A program made the translations under genes and the position numbers. Below are positions 1-7,994 of a stretch of 64,000 nucleotides of DNA, in pieces. Origin of the DNA: an uncultured Gelidibacter sp. Its GTDB lineage: Bacteria; Bacteroidota; Bacteroidia; Flavobacteriales; Flavobacteriaceae. Positions within the stretch are counted from its first letter, which is position 1; each line of letters starts with the position of its first letter. The notes below the pieces were generated by a model. That model saw only the letters and a list, made by a program, of their open reading frames with translations, was not told where the DNA came from and made no database searches. The stretch is taken from assembly GCF_947500795.1 (NCBI RefSeq), contig NZ_CANMTE010000003.1, positions 124,001 through 188,000 of the forward strand. Reading direction: 5' to 3'.

Positions 1-37
1 CTGACGATTTAAATGTATCCATTATAGCGAAATTAGG

Positions 38-45
38 TATTTTTG
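38..45 (+). promoter_or_regulatory. -7 box TATTTTTG before glycosyltransferase
   Basis: The sequence matches the Bacteroidota -7 consensus TAnnTTTG exactly and lies 19 nt before the ATG at 65. No clear -33 TTG can be judged this close to the window edge. The inference is a short 5' leader. Confidence 0.5.
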
Positions 46-64
46 TTAAAATCTAAGGAATTAA

Positions 65-841
65 ATGATTAAACTATCTGGGGTTATAATTACTTTTAAT
101 GAAGAACTGAAAATTGAAAAATGTTTAAAGTCTTTGGTTGGTGTCGTTGATGAAATTGTAGTGGTAGACTCATTTTCAACTGACAATACGAAGTCGATTT
201 GCGCAAAATATAATGTGAAGTTTATTCAACAGACGTTTCTAGGTTATATCGAACAGAAAAACTTCGCACTCACGCAAGCGAGTTATGACCATGTTGTGTC
301 GCTGGATGGCGATGAAGCCCTGTCGGAAACACTTCAAAAATCCATTGTAGCGTTAAAAAGTAATTGGACCTTAAATGGCTATTACTGCAATCGGTTTAAT
401 AATTTTTGCGGACAATGGATAAAACATTCCGACTGGTACCCTAATAAGAAATTACGTGTTTTCGATAGACGTTACGCGGAATGGAAAGGCATTAATCCGC
501 ATGATATGGTGGTTATGAATAGTCCTGACATGAAAGTTGGTCATTTAAAAGGTGACATTTTACATTGGACGTATCAATCGTATTCTGAGTTCAATTTAAA
601 AACCGAACATTTTTCAACTATTGCTGCAAATGCATATTTCCAATTAGGAAAAAGATCCCGCTATTGGAACATACTATTAAATCCGTTTTGGGCTTTTTTC
701 AAAGCCTATGTTCTAAGGCAAGGATTTTTGGATGGTTTAAATGGATTTGTTATTTGTGTACAAACAGCAAACATTACTTTTTTAAAATACACAAAGCTTT
801 ATGAGCTTTCAAATAAGGAAAACAGTCATCTTAAACGATGA
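65..841 (+). CDS. Family 2 glycosyltransferase (LPS core WaaE/KdtX type)
   Basis: 258 residues with a GT-A nucleotide-sugar fold. The N-terminus has the family 2 start (SGVIITFNEE, residues 5-14), then the VVVDSFSTDNT segment (32-42) and the acidic metal/sugar-nucleotide motif DGDE at 81-84. The C-terminal third is hydrophobic (around residues 190-235: a Trp/Phe-rich stretch ending near VICVQTANITFL), suggesting membrane association. The length fits the short WaaE-like enzymes that add sugars to the LPS inner core in Gram-negative bacteria. ATG start, preceded by a TAnnTTTG box. Donor and acceptor sugars cannot be read from the sequence. Confidence 0.85.
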   Translation: MIKLSGVIITFNEELKIEKCLKSLVGVVDEIVVVDSFSTDNTKSICAKYNVKFIQQTFLGYIEQKNFALTQASYDHVVSLDGDEALSETLQKSIVALKSNWTLNGYYCNRFNNFCGQWIKHSDWYPNKKLRVFDRRYAEWKGINPHDMVVMNSPDMKVGHLKGDILHWTYQSYSEFNLKTEHFSTIAANAYFQLGKRSRYWNILLNPFWAFFKAYVLRQGFLDGLNGFVICVQTANITFLKYTKLYELSNKENSHLKR

Positions 842-896
842 TTACGGGCTCCTGTAAATACACTCATTATCGTTTATAAACTAAATACATCAAGTT

Positions 897-1454
897 GTGC
901 ATAAAGAAATTTCAAACGCGTTACAGGTTTTAAGAGATGGCGGACTCATCCTGTATCCAACAGATACCGTATGGGGAATTGGCTGTGATGCCACGAATCC
1001 CGAAGCCGTAAAAAAAGTATTTCAACTCAAAGAGCGTGAAGACAATAAAGCGCTCATTTGTTTGGTAGCCGATGATAGAATGTTGAGCAAATATGTAAAG
1101 GAAATTCCGAAGGTGGCTTATGATTTATTTGATGTGTCAGACGACCCGATGACCATCGTATATGACGATGCTCGAAATTTAGCTCCCAATTTAATTGCGG
1201 AAGACAATTCGATTGCCATTAGAATCCCGAATGATGATTTCTGCTTTCAGCTTATAAGACGTTTTGGCAAACCCATTGTTTCCACCTCAGCAAATGTGAG
1301 TGGCGAACCCACTCCAAAATCATTCAAAGAAATAGGGCCCCATATTTTAAAAGGTGTGGACTATGTCGTAAATTTGCATCGCGAAAAAATCTGTACCAAA
1401 CCCTCGTCAATTATTAAGTTGAGTGTCAATGGGAAAATAAAAATTATTCGCTAA
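897..1454 (+). CDS. L-threonylcarbamoyladenylate synthase (TsaC/Sua5/YrdC family)
   Basis: 185 residues covering a YrdC domain only. It makes threonylcarbamoyl-AMP from threonine, bicarbonate and ATP for the t6A37 modification of ANN-decoding tRNAs. Visible family signatures are the YPTDTVWGIGCDA segment at residues 20-32, the KxR-type ATP/threonine site around KEREDNKALICLV (45-57) and the VSTSANVSGEP loop near residue 129. No C-terminal Sua5 domain follows. The start codon is GTG; no in-frame ATG lies near it and the frame opens just upstream. It precedes another tRNA gene (CCA-adding enzyme), with the GxxExxY gene between them. The family also includes YciO paralogues of unclear role. Confidence 0.88.
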   Translation: MHKEISNALQVLRDGGLILYPTDTVWGIGCDATNPEAVKKVFQLKEREDNKALICLVADDRMLSKYVKEIPKVAYDLFDVSDDPMTIVYDDARNLAPNLIAEDNSIAIRIPNDDFCFQLIRRFGKPIVSTSANVSGEPTPKSFKEIGPHILKGVDYVVNLHREKICTKPSSIIKLSVNGKIKIIR

Positions 1455-1464
1455 TTAGATTTTA

Positions 1465-1481
1465 GCCACGAATACACCAAT
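1465..1481 (+). repeat. Left arm of inverted repeat flanking GxxExxY gene
   Basis: GCCACGAATACACCAAT ends four bases before the ATG of the GxxExxY gene. Its reverse complement recurs, with two mismatches, directly after that gene (1937-1953). Both arms are also bordered outside by ATTTT-type sequence in mirror orientation. Confidence 0.8.
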
Positions 1482-1485
1482 TATT

Positions 1486-1860
1486 ATGGCAAATATTCTT
1501 TATAAGGACGAAAGTTACGCTATTGTTGGTGTTCTATTTGATGTTTATAATAATCTAGGAAGCGGATTTTCTGAAATTGTGTATAAAGATGCTTTGGAAT
1601 ATGAATTTACACAACTTCACATTCCATTTGAGAGAGAAAAAGAATACCAAGTAGCCTATAAAAACGTGTATTTGAAACATAAATTTTATGCTGATTTTGT
1701 TCTTTTTGATAAGATCATTTTAGAAATCAAATCTATTTCAAATTTGAACGATGCTCATACGTCGCAATGCATTAATTATTTAAAGGTTTCAGATTGTAAA
1801 TTAGCTATTTTGGCTAATTTTCATAAAAACTTATTAGATCATAAAAGAATCGTCTTGTAA
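1486..1860 (+). CDS. GxxExxY protein (PD-(D/E)XK nuclease-like)
   Basis: 124 residues. The signature that names the family is visible at residues 26-34 (LGSGFSEIVY contains G-F-S-E-I-V-Y). The core has YADFVLFDKIILEIKSI at about 68-84, where D and the ExK pair look like a PD-(D/E)XK nuclease active site. The family (PF13366 / TIGR04256) is widespread but of unknown function. It sits between the TsaC-like and CCA-adding genes and is bounded by a 17-bp inverted repeat, so it reads as an inserted unit. No promoter box was seen; it may be co-transcribed from upstream. Confidence 0.88.
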   Translation: MANILYKDESYAIVGVLFDVYNNLGSGFSEIVYKDALEYEFTQLHIPFEREKEYQVAYKNVYLKHKFYADFVLFDKIILEIKSISNLNDAHTSQCINYLKVSDCKLAILANFHKNLLDHKRIVL

Positions 1861-1936
1861 ATTGTATAAGACACTTATGAATACATAAAACATTCACGGT
1901 ATTACGATGTTTAATCTACAGATTAGAAATAAAAAC

Positions 1937-1953
1937 ATTAGTGAATTCGTGGC
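1937..1953 (-). repeat. Right arm of inverted repeat flanking GxxExxY gene
   Basis: Read on the minus strand this is GCCACGAATTCACTAAT, matching the left arm at 1465-1481 at 15 of 17 positions. It ends nine bases before the ATG of the next gene. A smaller hairpin TAATCT-AC-AGATTA lies just inside it at 1911-1924. Confidence 0.8.
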
Positions 1954-1962
1954 AAAATAAAA

Positions 1963-3384
1963 ATGAACTTACAAGTAGCATTAACTCATCCAATTTTCAA
2001 AATAATTTCTCAATCTGCAGAAGAATTAGGAATCGATGCCTACGTCATTGGGGGCTTTGTTCGCGATCATATATTGAAACGCGGTCAGCATAAAGATATT
2101 GATGTTGTCGCTATTGGAAGCGGCATTGCATTGGCCAAACAAGTAGCCAAAAACATTCCTAACCATCCTAAAGTTCAAGTCTTCAAAACATATGGTACCG
2201 CCATGTTGATGTATGAGGATATTGAAATAGAGTTTGTAGGCGCACGTAAGGAATCCTATACTGAAGAAAGCAGAAATCCCATCGTGGAGAATGGCACTTT
2301 GGAGGATGACCAAAACAGACGTGATTTTACGATAAATGCTTTAGCGTTAGATTTAAGCGCTGCTAATTTTGGAAAACTATTGGATCCGTTCGATGGCATC
2401 AAGGATTTGGATTCTAAAATTATCAGAACTCCGTTAGATCCGGATATTACTTATAGCGATGATCCGTTGCGAATGATGCGCGCCATCCGGTTTGCAACGC
2501 AACTCAATTTTACTATAGAAAAGGCTTCTCTTGATTCAATTACTAAGAATAAAGAACGCATCAAGATTATCACCAAAGAACGTATTGTTGTTGAACTCAA
2601 CAAAATTCTTGAAAGCGACGTTCCATCTATCGGTTTTTTACTGTTAGAAGAAACAGGTTTATTGGAATACATTCTTCCAGAACTGATTGCACTAAAAGGG
2701 ATTGATGAAAAGGAAGGACAACGTCATAAGGATAATTTTTACCACACCTTAGAAGTTGTAGATAACATTGCGAAAAACACTGACGATCTTTGGTTGCGTT
2801 GGGCTGCACTATTACATGATATTGGTAAAGCTCCAACTAAAAAATTCAGTAAAAAAGTAGGTTGGACATTTCATGGACATGAATTGGAAGGCTCAAAAAT
2901 GGTCTATAGATTGTTCAAACGCCTTAAAATGCCTTTGAATGATAAGATGAAATTTGTCCAAAAAATGGTCTACATGAGTTCTCGACCAATTGTGCTCGCT
3001 CAAGATGTTACAGATTCTGCCGTAAGACGCTTGGTTTTTGATGCTGGTGATTTTGTAGATGATTTAATGGTGCTTTGTGAAGCGGATATCACCACTAAAA
3101 ATCCAAAGAAATTCAAGAAATACCATAACAATTTTAAAATCGTTAGAGAAAAAATTGTAGAAGTTGAAGAACGAGATCACGTCCGTAATTTTCAGCCTCC
3201 AGTGTCTGGTGAGGAAATTATGGAAGCTTTTGGTCTGAAACCGTCAAGGGAAATTGGAACTATAAAAGAGACCATAAAGGAAGCAATTCTGGAAGGTAAA
3301 ATTCCAAATGAGTATAAAGCAGCGTATGACTTGATGTTGGAAGAAGGCAAGCGCTTAGGGTTGACCCCAGTAAATATTAGTTAA
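1963..3384 (+). CDS. CCA-adding tRNA nucleotidyltransferase with HD domain
   Basis: 473 residues, class II nucleotidyltransferase. The head domain shows the GG motif in YVIGGFVRD (27-35) and catalytic acidic residues D45 and D47 (KDIDVV). The RRD segment at 119-121 ([12 protein letters not shown]) and the [14 protein letters not shown] helix (165-178) are the usual nucleotide-selection and neck regions. An HD domain follows, with HDIG at 285-288. The enzyme adds or repairs the 3' CCA of tRNA in the cytoplasm. Poly(A) polymerase PcnB shares the fold, but this length and HD domain are typical of CCA enzymes in Bacteroidota. The start is nine bases after the upstream inverted-repeat arm. Confidence 0.9.
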   Translation: MNLQVALTHPIFKIISQSAEELGIDAYVIGGFVRDHILKRGQHKDIDVVAIGSGIALAKQVAKNIPNHPKVQVFKTYGTAMLMYEDIEIEFVGARKESYTEESRNPIVENGTLEDDQNRRDFTINALALDLSAANFGKLLDPFDGIKDLDSKIIRTPLDPDITYSDDPLRMMRAIRFATQLNFTIEKASLDSITKNKERIKIITKERIVVELNKILESDVPSIGFLLLEETGLLEYILPELIALKGIDEKEGQRHKDNFYHTLEVVDNIAKNTDDLWLRWAALLHDIGKAPTKKFSKKVGWTFHGHELEGSKMVYRLFKRLKMPLNDKMKFVQKMVYMSSRPIVLAQDVTDSAVRRLVFDAGDFVDDLMVLCEADITTKNPKKFKKYHNNFKIVREKIVEVEERDHVRNFQPPVSGEEIMEAFGLKPSREIGTIKETIKEAILEGKIPNEYKAAYDLMLEEGKRLGLTPVNIS

Positions 3385-3433
3385 GTAGTAAAAATTTCAT
3401 TTCAATTTTATATAGTTTGTAATTCATGTGTTA

Positions 3434-4453
3434 ATGGCAAAGCAAAAAGATAATAAGAAAGTCATCTATTGGCTTCTTACAGGTTGTGCACTACTCTTTA
3501 TCATGGTTGTAGTTGGCGGTATTACAAGGTTAACGGATTCTGGGTTGTCCATGTCTGAATACAAACTCATCACAGGCACCATCCCGCCATTAAACGAAGC
3601 AGAATGGGAAGCCGCTTTCGCTGTTTACCAACAATATCCAGAATTTCAAAAACTGCACTCGCACTTCACCTTATCAGATTTTAAAGCGATTTACTTTTGG
3701 GAATGGCTACATCGTGTGATTGGCAGATTGATTGGACTGGTCTTTATTCTTCCGTTTATTTATTTTATTGCCACAAAACAACTTACCGCTAAAACGATTA
3801 AAAAATCTTTAGTCCTACTATTTCTTGGCGGATTCCAAGGATTTTTAGGTTGGTACATGGTAAAAAGTGGATTGGTGGACATGCCGGACGTGAGCCACTA
3901 TCGATTAGCAGCCCATCTAACCACTGCCTTTTTAACTTTTGCAGCAACACTTTGGGTAGCTTTAGATTTAATTTATCCGAATAAAAAAGCCGTCGATAAA
4001 AGTTTTAGAAATCTTATTGGCATCGGATATATCATCCTGATTATTCAAATTGTTTACGGCGGATTTGTAGCTGGACTAAAAGCTGGATTATTGCACAACC
4101 ATTGGCCGTTTATGAATGAAGGTAAATTCATCCATGAATCTGCATATGCCATTGAACCATTCTACTTAAACCTCATCGAAAACCCAAGTGGTATTCAGTT
4201 TGTGCATCGTACTTTTGCGTATGTAGTAGTGATTTTTATTGGGATTATTTGGTACCGCGCCAAACAAATGTCGTTAACAAAATTGCAAACACAGGGTGTC
4301 AACAGTTTATTAATTCTTGTAGGAGTTCAATTCCTATTGGGTGTGTTGACCATCATTTACGGCGTACCGCTATGGTTGGGTGTCGCTCATCAAATAGGCG
4401 CGTTTTTCTTGCTTTCAGCAATGACATTTACCTTGCATCGTTTTAGTAGATAA
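3434..4453 (+). CDS. ctaA: Heme A synthase (CtaA/COX15)
   Basis: About 339 residues and roughly eight membrane helices. It converts heme O to heme A for aa3-type cytochrome oxidase. Conserved heme-ligand histidines sit in the expected helices: WLHRVIGR, HYRLAAH, FVHRTFAYV and VAHQIGAFF. The early GGITRLTDSGLSM motif is the family hallmark. I start at ATG 3434 (MAKQKD) rather than the in-frame GTG at 3428, because the ATG begins the usual charged N-terminus. It follows the CCA enzyme by about 50 nt. Confidence 0.92.
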   Translation: MAKQKDNKKVIYWLLTGCALLFIMVVVGGITRLTDSGLSMSEYKLITGTIPPLNEAEWEAAFAVYQQYPEFQKLHSHFTLSDFKAIYFWEWLHRVIGRLIGLVFILPFIYFIATKQLTAKTIKKSLVLLFLGGFQGFLGWYMVKSGLVDMPDVSHYRLAAHLTTAFLTFAATLWVALDLIYPNKKAVDKSFRNLIGIGYIILIIQIVYGGFVAGLKAGLLHNHWPFMNEGKFIHESAYAIEPFYLNLIENPSGIQFVHRTFAYVVVIFIGIIWYRAKQMSLTKLQTQGVNSLLILVGVQFLLGVLTIIYGVPLWLGVAHQIGAFFLLSAMTFTLHRFSR

Positions 4454-4465
4454 TAGAAAAAGCTT

Positions 4466-4473
4466 TACATTTG
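4466..4473 (+). promoter_or_regulatory. -7 box TACATTTG
   Basis: Exact TAnnTTTG match placed 17 nt before the ATG at 4491, so the pRiA4b-like gene probably has its own promoter separate from ctaA. Confidence 0.5.
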
Positions 4474-4490
4474 CCAATTAAATTTTACAC

Positions 4491-5009
4491 ATGGTTTACA
4501 GATTCAGAATTATTCTTGACAACGACACCGAAGATGATGTTTTTAGAGATATAGAAATCCGAGAAACAGACACTCTTGAAGACTTGCACAACAGTATTAC
4601 TCAAGCTTTTGGGTTTGATGGTATTGAAATGGCATCGTTTTACATCAGTGATGACGCTTGGAACCAAGGCGAGGAAATCTCCATGTTTGACATTAGTGAA
4701 GGCTATGATGAAGTGAGACTCATGGGCGAAACTACAATCAATGATGTGGTTCATGAAATGCAAACCAAATTGATTTATGTGTACGATTTTCTCAGTATGT
4801 GGACTTTTTTCGTGGAATTAGCTGAAATAGTTGAGGAAGCTGAAGGTACTGATTATCCAAATTTAATGTATGTGCATGGGCAAATTCCGTCAGAGGCACC
4901 GCTGAAAACATTTGAGGCCGATAAAGAATTTGACGACTATAATGAGTTTGACGATGATTTAGATATTGATGATTATGAGGATTTAGATTTTGATGAAAAC
5001 TGGAATTAA
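4491..5009 (+). CDS. pRiA4b ORF-3 / IS1096 TnpR-like family protein
   Basis: 172 residues. The N-terminal about 130 residues match the pRiA4b ORF-3-like family (PF07929) in pattern: YRFRIILD start, then IRETDTLEDLHNSITQAFGFDG (22-43) and the strand/helix SFYISDDAWNQG. The tail (about 138-172) is very acidic, dominated by Asp and Glu with Tyr/Phe. The family was named after plasmid and transposon passengers, but in Flavobacteriaceae it occurs as a stand-alone chromosomal gene and no transposase is nearby. Function unknown. Confidence 0.75.
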   Translation: MVYRFRIILDNDTEDDVFRDIEIRETDTLEDLHNSITQAFGFDGIEMASFYISDDAWNQGEEISMFDISEGYDEVRLMGETTINDVVHEMQTKLIYVYDFLSMWTFFVELAEIVEEAEGTDYPNLMYVHGQIPSEAPLKTFEADKEFDDYNEFDDDLDIDDYEDLDFDENWN

Positions 5010-5017
5010 GAAACCTT

Positions 5018-5052
5018 CTATTTTCTATTTTCTATTTTCTATTTTCTATTTT
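5018..5052. repeat. Five tandem copies of 7-mer CTATTTT
   Basis: Perfect heptanucleotide array, five full units plus CTA, filling the 50-nt gap between two convergent genes (stops at 5009 and 5060). It is noncoding. Confidence 0.95.
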
Positions 5053-5059
5053 CTAAAAG

Positions 5060-6118
5060 TTACATTATCCTCGTATTGACATTCTCATAATTGCGCTGCA
5101 CAAAATCGAGCGCATTTTTGACAATTTCACCCATATTTTTACTGCGTTTAAACTTCAAATCTTGGGTATAATCGAAGATTTTCATTTTTAAAAGTTTGAT
5201 GTGTTCTGGTGTGGAAAGCGTATCGTTTATCATGCAATCCAGAAGTTCTTTTATGCGTTCATGATAACTTATCAAACGCTTGGCAACAATGGAACGCTCT
5301 TCTAATTTATATTGATCAATGGATTCCTGTTGGAATTTTTCCTGTACCAATTCCACCATCTTTAAATTCTCTTTAAAGAATTGTGGTCGGTAGACATTGA
5401 ACTTGCCTTCATAACTTTGTTGATCAAAATCTATCGCCCTGATTTTATAGACCACATGGTCAAAATCATGGGTGGGAACGATCACGTAATTGTAAGAACG
5501 CATATCCCCCAACAATCTGATCATACACCGTTCATTAAACTTAACGAACTCTTTGGCTATTTGTGATTTTTCGGAAGGTGAACATTTTGGCAACATGTTT
5601 TTGATGAATTCATCACCAGGAACACCGGCAATATGCTCTTCGATTAACGTGTCCTGAAACACCAAAAAATTCAAGTTATACGGCGAAAGCATGTGTTCCA
5701 ATTCTAAGCCATAAATTCGCGAAGCATCTGCCTTCTTAACGTAGAAATACGTATAATTATCATTTAGAATATTTCTGACCTTGATGCGGAAAGGCTTAGA
5801 GTTTCCAAAAGTGCAATAATCAATTGCATCCACATTTAAAAATGGAATGGTCTTCTCATTACCATCAGAATGCAAAATCGTATAAACCTTCTTTAAACTT
5901 AAATCTATTTCCTGCCGCTCAAATTCGTTGAAATACACCCGGACCCAAAGCGTGTCATTATCATCTTTATCATATAAAGCAACAGCCCCTTGAAAACGCA
6001 GCAAATCATCATAAAAAATTGGCAATCTTATATTCCTGTTGTATTCAGAAAGGTAATTGTGCAACTTTTCAGTGATAGGATATGAAGGTTTCCGTAATGA
6101 TATTTTAAGATCTTGCAT
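5060..6118 (-). CDS. Unknown flavobacterial protein, possibly kinase-like
   Basis: 352 residues with no signal peptide or membrane helix. I do not recognise a named family. The middle reads like an atypical kinase: a lysine strand (YFYVKKAD, about 125-132), a following acidic helix (LELEHML), a linker, then GDMRSYNYVI (about 205-214) and IRAIDFDQQ (about 228-236). These resemble a catalytic loop with D and N followed by a metal-binding DFD. The C-terminal 90 residues are helical and charged. The kinase idea is inference from motif order only. It faces the pRiA4b-like gene (convergent) and is divergent from the ABC exporter operon. A TAnnTTTG box sits 17 nt upstream. Confidence 0.75.
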   Translation of the reverse strand: MQDLKISLRKPSYPITEKLHNYLSEYNRNIRLPIFYDDLLRFQGAVALYDKDDNDTLWVRVYFNEFERQEIDLSLKKVYTILHSDGNEKTIPFLNVDAIDYCTFGNSKPFRIKVRNILNDNYTYFYVKKADASRIYGLELEHMLSPYNLNFLVFQDTLIEEHIAGVPGDEFIKNMLPKCSPSEKSQIAKEFVKFNERCMIRLLGDMRSYNYVIVPTHDFDHVVYKIRAIDFDQQSYEGKFNVYRPQFFKENLKMVELVQEKFQQESIDQYKLEERSIVAKRLISYHERIKELLDCMINDTLSTPEHIKLLKMKIFDYTQDLKFKRSKNMGEIVKNALDFVQRNYENVNTRIM

Positions 6119-6134
6119 AGCTATTAAGTTATCT

Positions 6135-6142
6135 CAAATGTA
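6135..6142 (-). promoter_or_regulatory. -7 box TACATTTG (minus strand)
   Basis: Exact TAnnTTTG on the minus strand, 16 nt before the ATG at 6118. A TTTG at 6166-6169 lies 23 nt further upstream as a possible -33 element. A second CAAATGTA copy starts at 6166. Confidence 0.6.
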
Positions 6143-6217
6143 AGTTTTTATATTTACACTTGTAACAAATGTAACCATCACTCGTCATACGTTTAACTAA
6201 TCAATCAGAAAATTATT

Positions 6218-7114
6218 TTGGAAACTATCCTCACCATCAACAATCTCACCAAAAAATTTGGTTACCTCACTGCCGTCAAAGATTTATCTTTTACTATCCA
6301 TAAAGGGAATGTGTATGGTATTTTAGGCCCAAACGGAAGCGGAAAATCGACCACATTAGGCATTGTTCTTAATGTTGTCAACAAAACTTCAGGTGACTTT
6401 AGTTGGTTTGAAGGACAAACAACCACGCATGACGCTCTCAAGAAAGTAGGCGCGATTATAGAAAATCCGAATTTCTACCCTTATATGACTGCCTATCAAA
6501 ATTTAAAATTGGTATGCAAAATTAAAGGCGTTGATTATAGTAAAATTGATGAGAAATTGGGGATTGTCGGACTTCTAGACCGAAAAAACAGCAAATTCAG
6601 CAACTATTCTTTAGGGATGAAACAACGTTTGGCTATTGCCTCTGCCCTTTTGAATGATCCTGAAATACTTATACTGGATGAACCTACAAACGGTTTAGAT
6701 CCGCAAGGAATTCATCAGATTAGAACCTTAATCAAACAAATTGCAAGTGAAGGCACCACTATTTTGTTGGCGTCCCATCTTTTGGATGAAGTTGAAAAGG
6801 TATGCTCTCATGTTGTTGTACTTCGGAAAGGAGAAAAATTATATTCAGGACGCGTAGATGAAATGATTTCAAGTCACGGATTTTTTGAGTTGAAATCTGT
6901 GCAACACGAAACCTTAGTCTCCTACCTTCAAAACAATCCTGATTTTTTAAGTGTTAAAGAGGAAGGCGAACTCATCACCGCATTTCTTAAAGAGCCCATG
7001 GATGCTTCGACATTCAATGCTTTGATGTTTGAAAAAGGCATTACGCTCTCCCATCTGGTTAAGCGCAAGGAAAGTTTAGAAGAACAATTCCTGAAATTAA
7101 CTGACAACAACTAA
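6218..7114 (+). CDS. ABC transporter ATP-binding protein
   Basis: 298 residues. Walker A is GPNGSGKST at 37-45, the signature motif is YSLGMKQRL (about 130), and Walker B plus D-loop is LILDEPTNGLDP (about 151-162), followed by the switch histidine in LLASHLLDE. The C-terminal about 80 residues form the extension usual in CcmA/NatA-like exporters. The start codon is TTG (6218-6220), giving METILTINNL; the first in-frame ATG would remove the first strand. It lies 18 nt upstream of its ABC-2 permease. Substrate unknown. Confidence 0.9.
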   Translation: METILTINNLTKKFGYLTAVKDLSFTIHKGNVYGILGPNGSGKSTTLGIVLNVVNKTSGDFSWFEGQTTTHDALKKVGAIIENPNFYPYMTAYQNLKLVCKIKGVDYSKIDEKLGIVGLLDRKNSKFSNYSLGMKQRLAIASALLNDPEILILDEPTNGLDPQGIHQIRTLIKQIASEGTTILLASHLLDEVEKVCSHVVVLRKGEKLYSGRVDEMISSHGFFELKSVQHETLVSYLQNNPDFLSVKEEGELITAFLKEPMDASTFNALMFEKGITLSHLVKRKESLEEQFLKLTDNN

Positions 7115-7132
7115 TCAATCAAAACCAACATT

Positions 7133-7957
7133 ATGTTACGACTCATTAATTTAGAGCTTCAAAAATTACTATTAAACAGAGCGAGTAAAGTTTTAATTTT
7201 CATTTCTTTTATTCTGCCTTTTACGGTTTTGATTCTGTCTTCAATAAAGATTAATTTCTTCGGATTTTTCACGCTGGAATTAGGCGAACTTGGTATTTTC
7301 AATTTCCCGATTATTTGGCATATCACCACGTTTTTCGCAGCCTATTTTAAACTCTTTTTCGCCATTGTTGTGGTGAGCATGATTGGCAACGAATACAGTA
7401 ATAAAACCATTAAACAGAATTTGATAGATGGATTAAGCAAGAAAGAATTTATTCTCTCTAAATTTTATACCATCGTTTTATTCTCACTCTTAGCAACGGT
7501 TTTAATTGGTGTGGCATCGTTTTTTATTGGACTCTACTATTCAAGTTATACTGAAGCATCAATTATTTTTAGAGAAACAGAATTCTTATTGGCCTATTTT
7601 GTAAAACTTGTTGGCTTCTTCAGTTTATGTCTATTCTTTGGGATGTTGGTAAAGCGCTCTGCATTTGCGCTGGCATTCCTTTTTATCCTTTATATTTTTG
7701 AATGGATTGTTTTTGGAGCGGCTACAAAAGCATTCACTTTAGAAACTGCATGGAAAATTAAAAGCTTCCTACCCTTAGAATCCATGTACAATTTGATCAA
7801 CCAGCCATTCCAGCGAGTCGTGATGACCAAATATCCAGAAAACATTGATATGGCTTATGATTATGCAGTACACTGGTATGAATTTGCTATTGTTTTAGGC
7901 TGGACCGCCTTATTTATCTTTTTATCATATAGACTGTTAAAACAACGGGATTTATAA
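7133..7957 (+). CDS. ABC-2 type transporter permease
   Basis: 274 residues with about six hydrophobic segments (for example ISFILPFTVLILSSI, a long central pair around 95-150, and the C-terminal IVLGWTALFIFLSYRLL). The NEYSNKTIKQNLIDGLSKKEF stretch (about 84-104), between helices 2 and 3, matches the cytoplasmic coupling region of ABC-2 exporters. It forms a two-gene operon with the upstream ATPase and likely a homodimeric membrane unit. Substrate cannot be inferred. Confidence 0.88.
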   Translation: MLRLINLELQKLLLNRASKVLIFISFILPFTVLILSSIKINFFGFFTLELGELGIFNFPIIWHITTFFAAYFKLFFAIVVVSMIGNEYSNKTIKQNLIDGLSKKEFILSKFYTIVLFSLLATVLIGVASFFIGLYYSSYTEASIIFRETEFLLAYFVKLVGFFSLCLFFGMLVKRSAFALAFLFILYIFEWIVFGAATKAFTLETAWKIKSFLPLESMYNLINQPFQRVVMTKYPENIDMAYDYAVHWYEFAIVLGWTALFIFLSYRLLKQRDL

Positions 7958-7965
7958 TATATTTG
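7958..7965 (+). promoter_or_regulatory. -7 box TATATTTG
   Basis: Exact TAnnTTTG, overlapping the gap after the permease stop and 29 nt before the TTG start at 7995. It suggests the secreted protein gene has its own promoter. Confidence 0.45.
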
Positions 7966-7994
7966 AGGCTATTTGCTTTTCTAAAACATCCCTG

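Noticed and set aside
4491-5009. Possible transposon passenger (IS1096/pRiA4b family name)
   Set aside because: No transposase, terminal repeats or base-composition shift nearby; resident in many flavobacteria.
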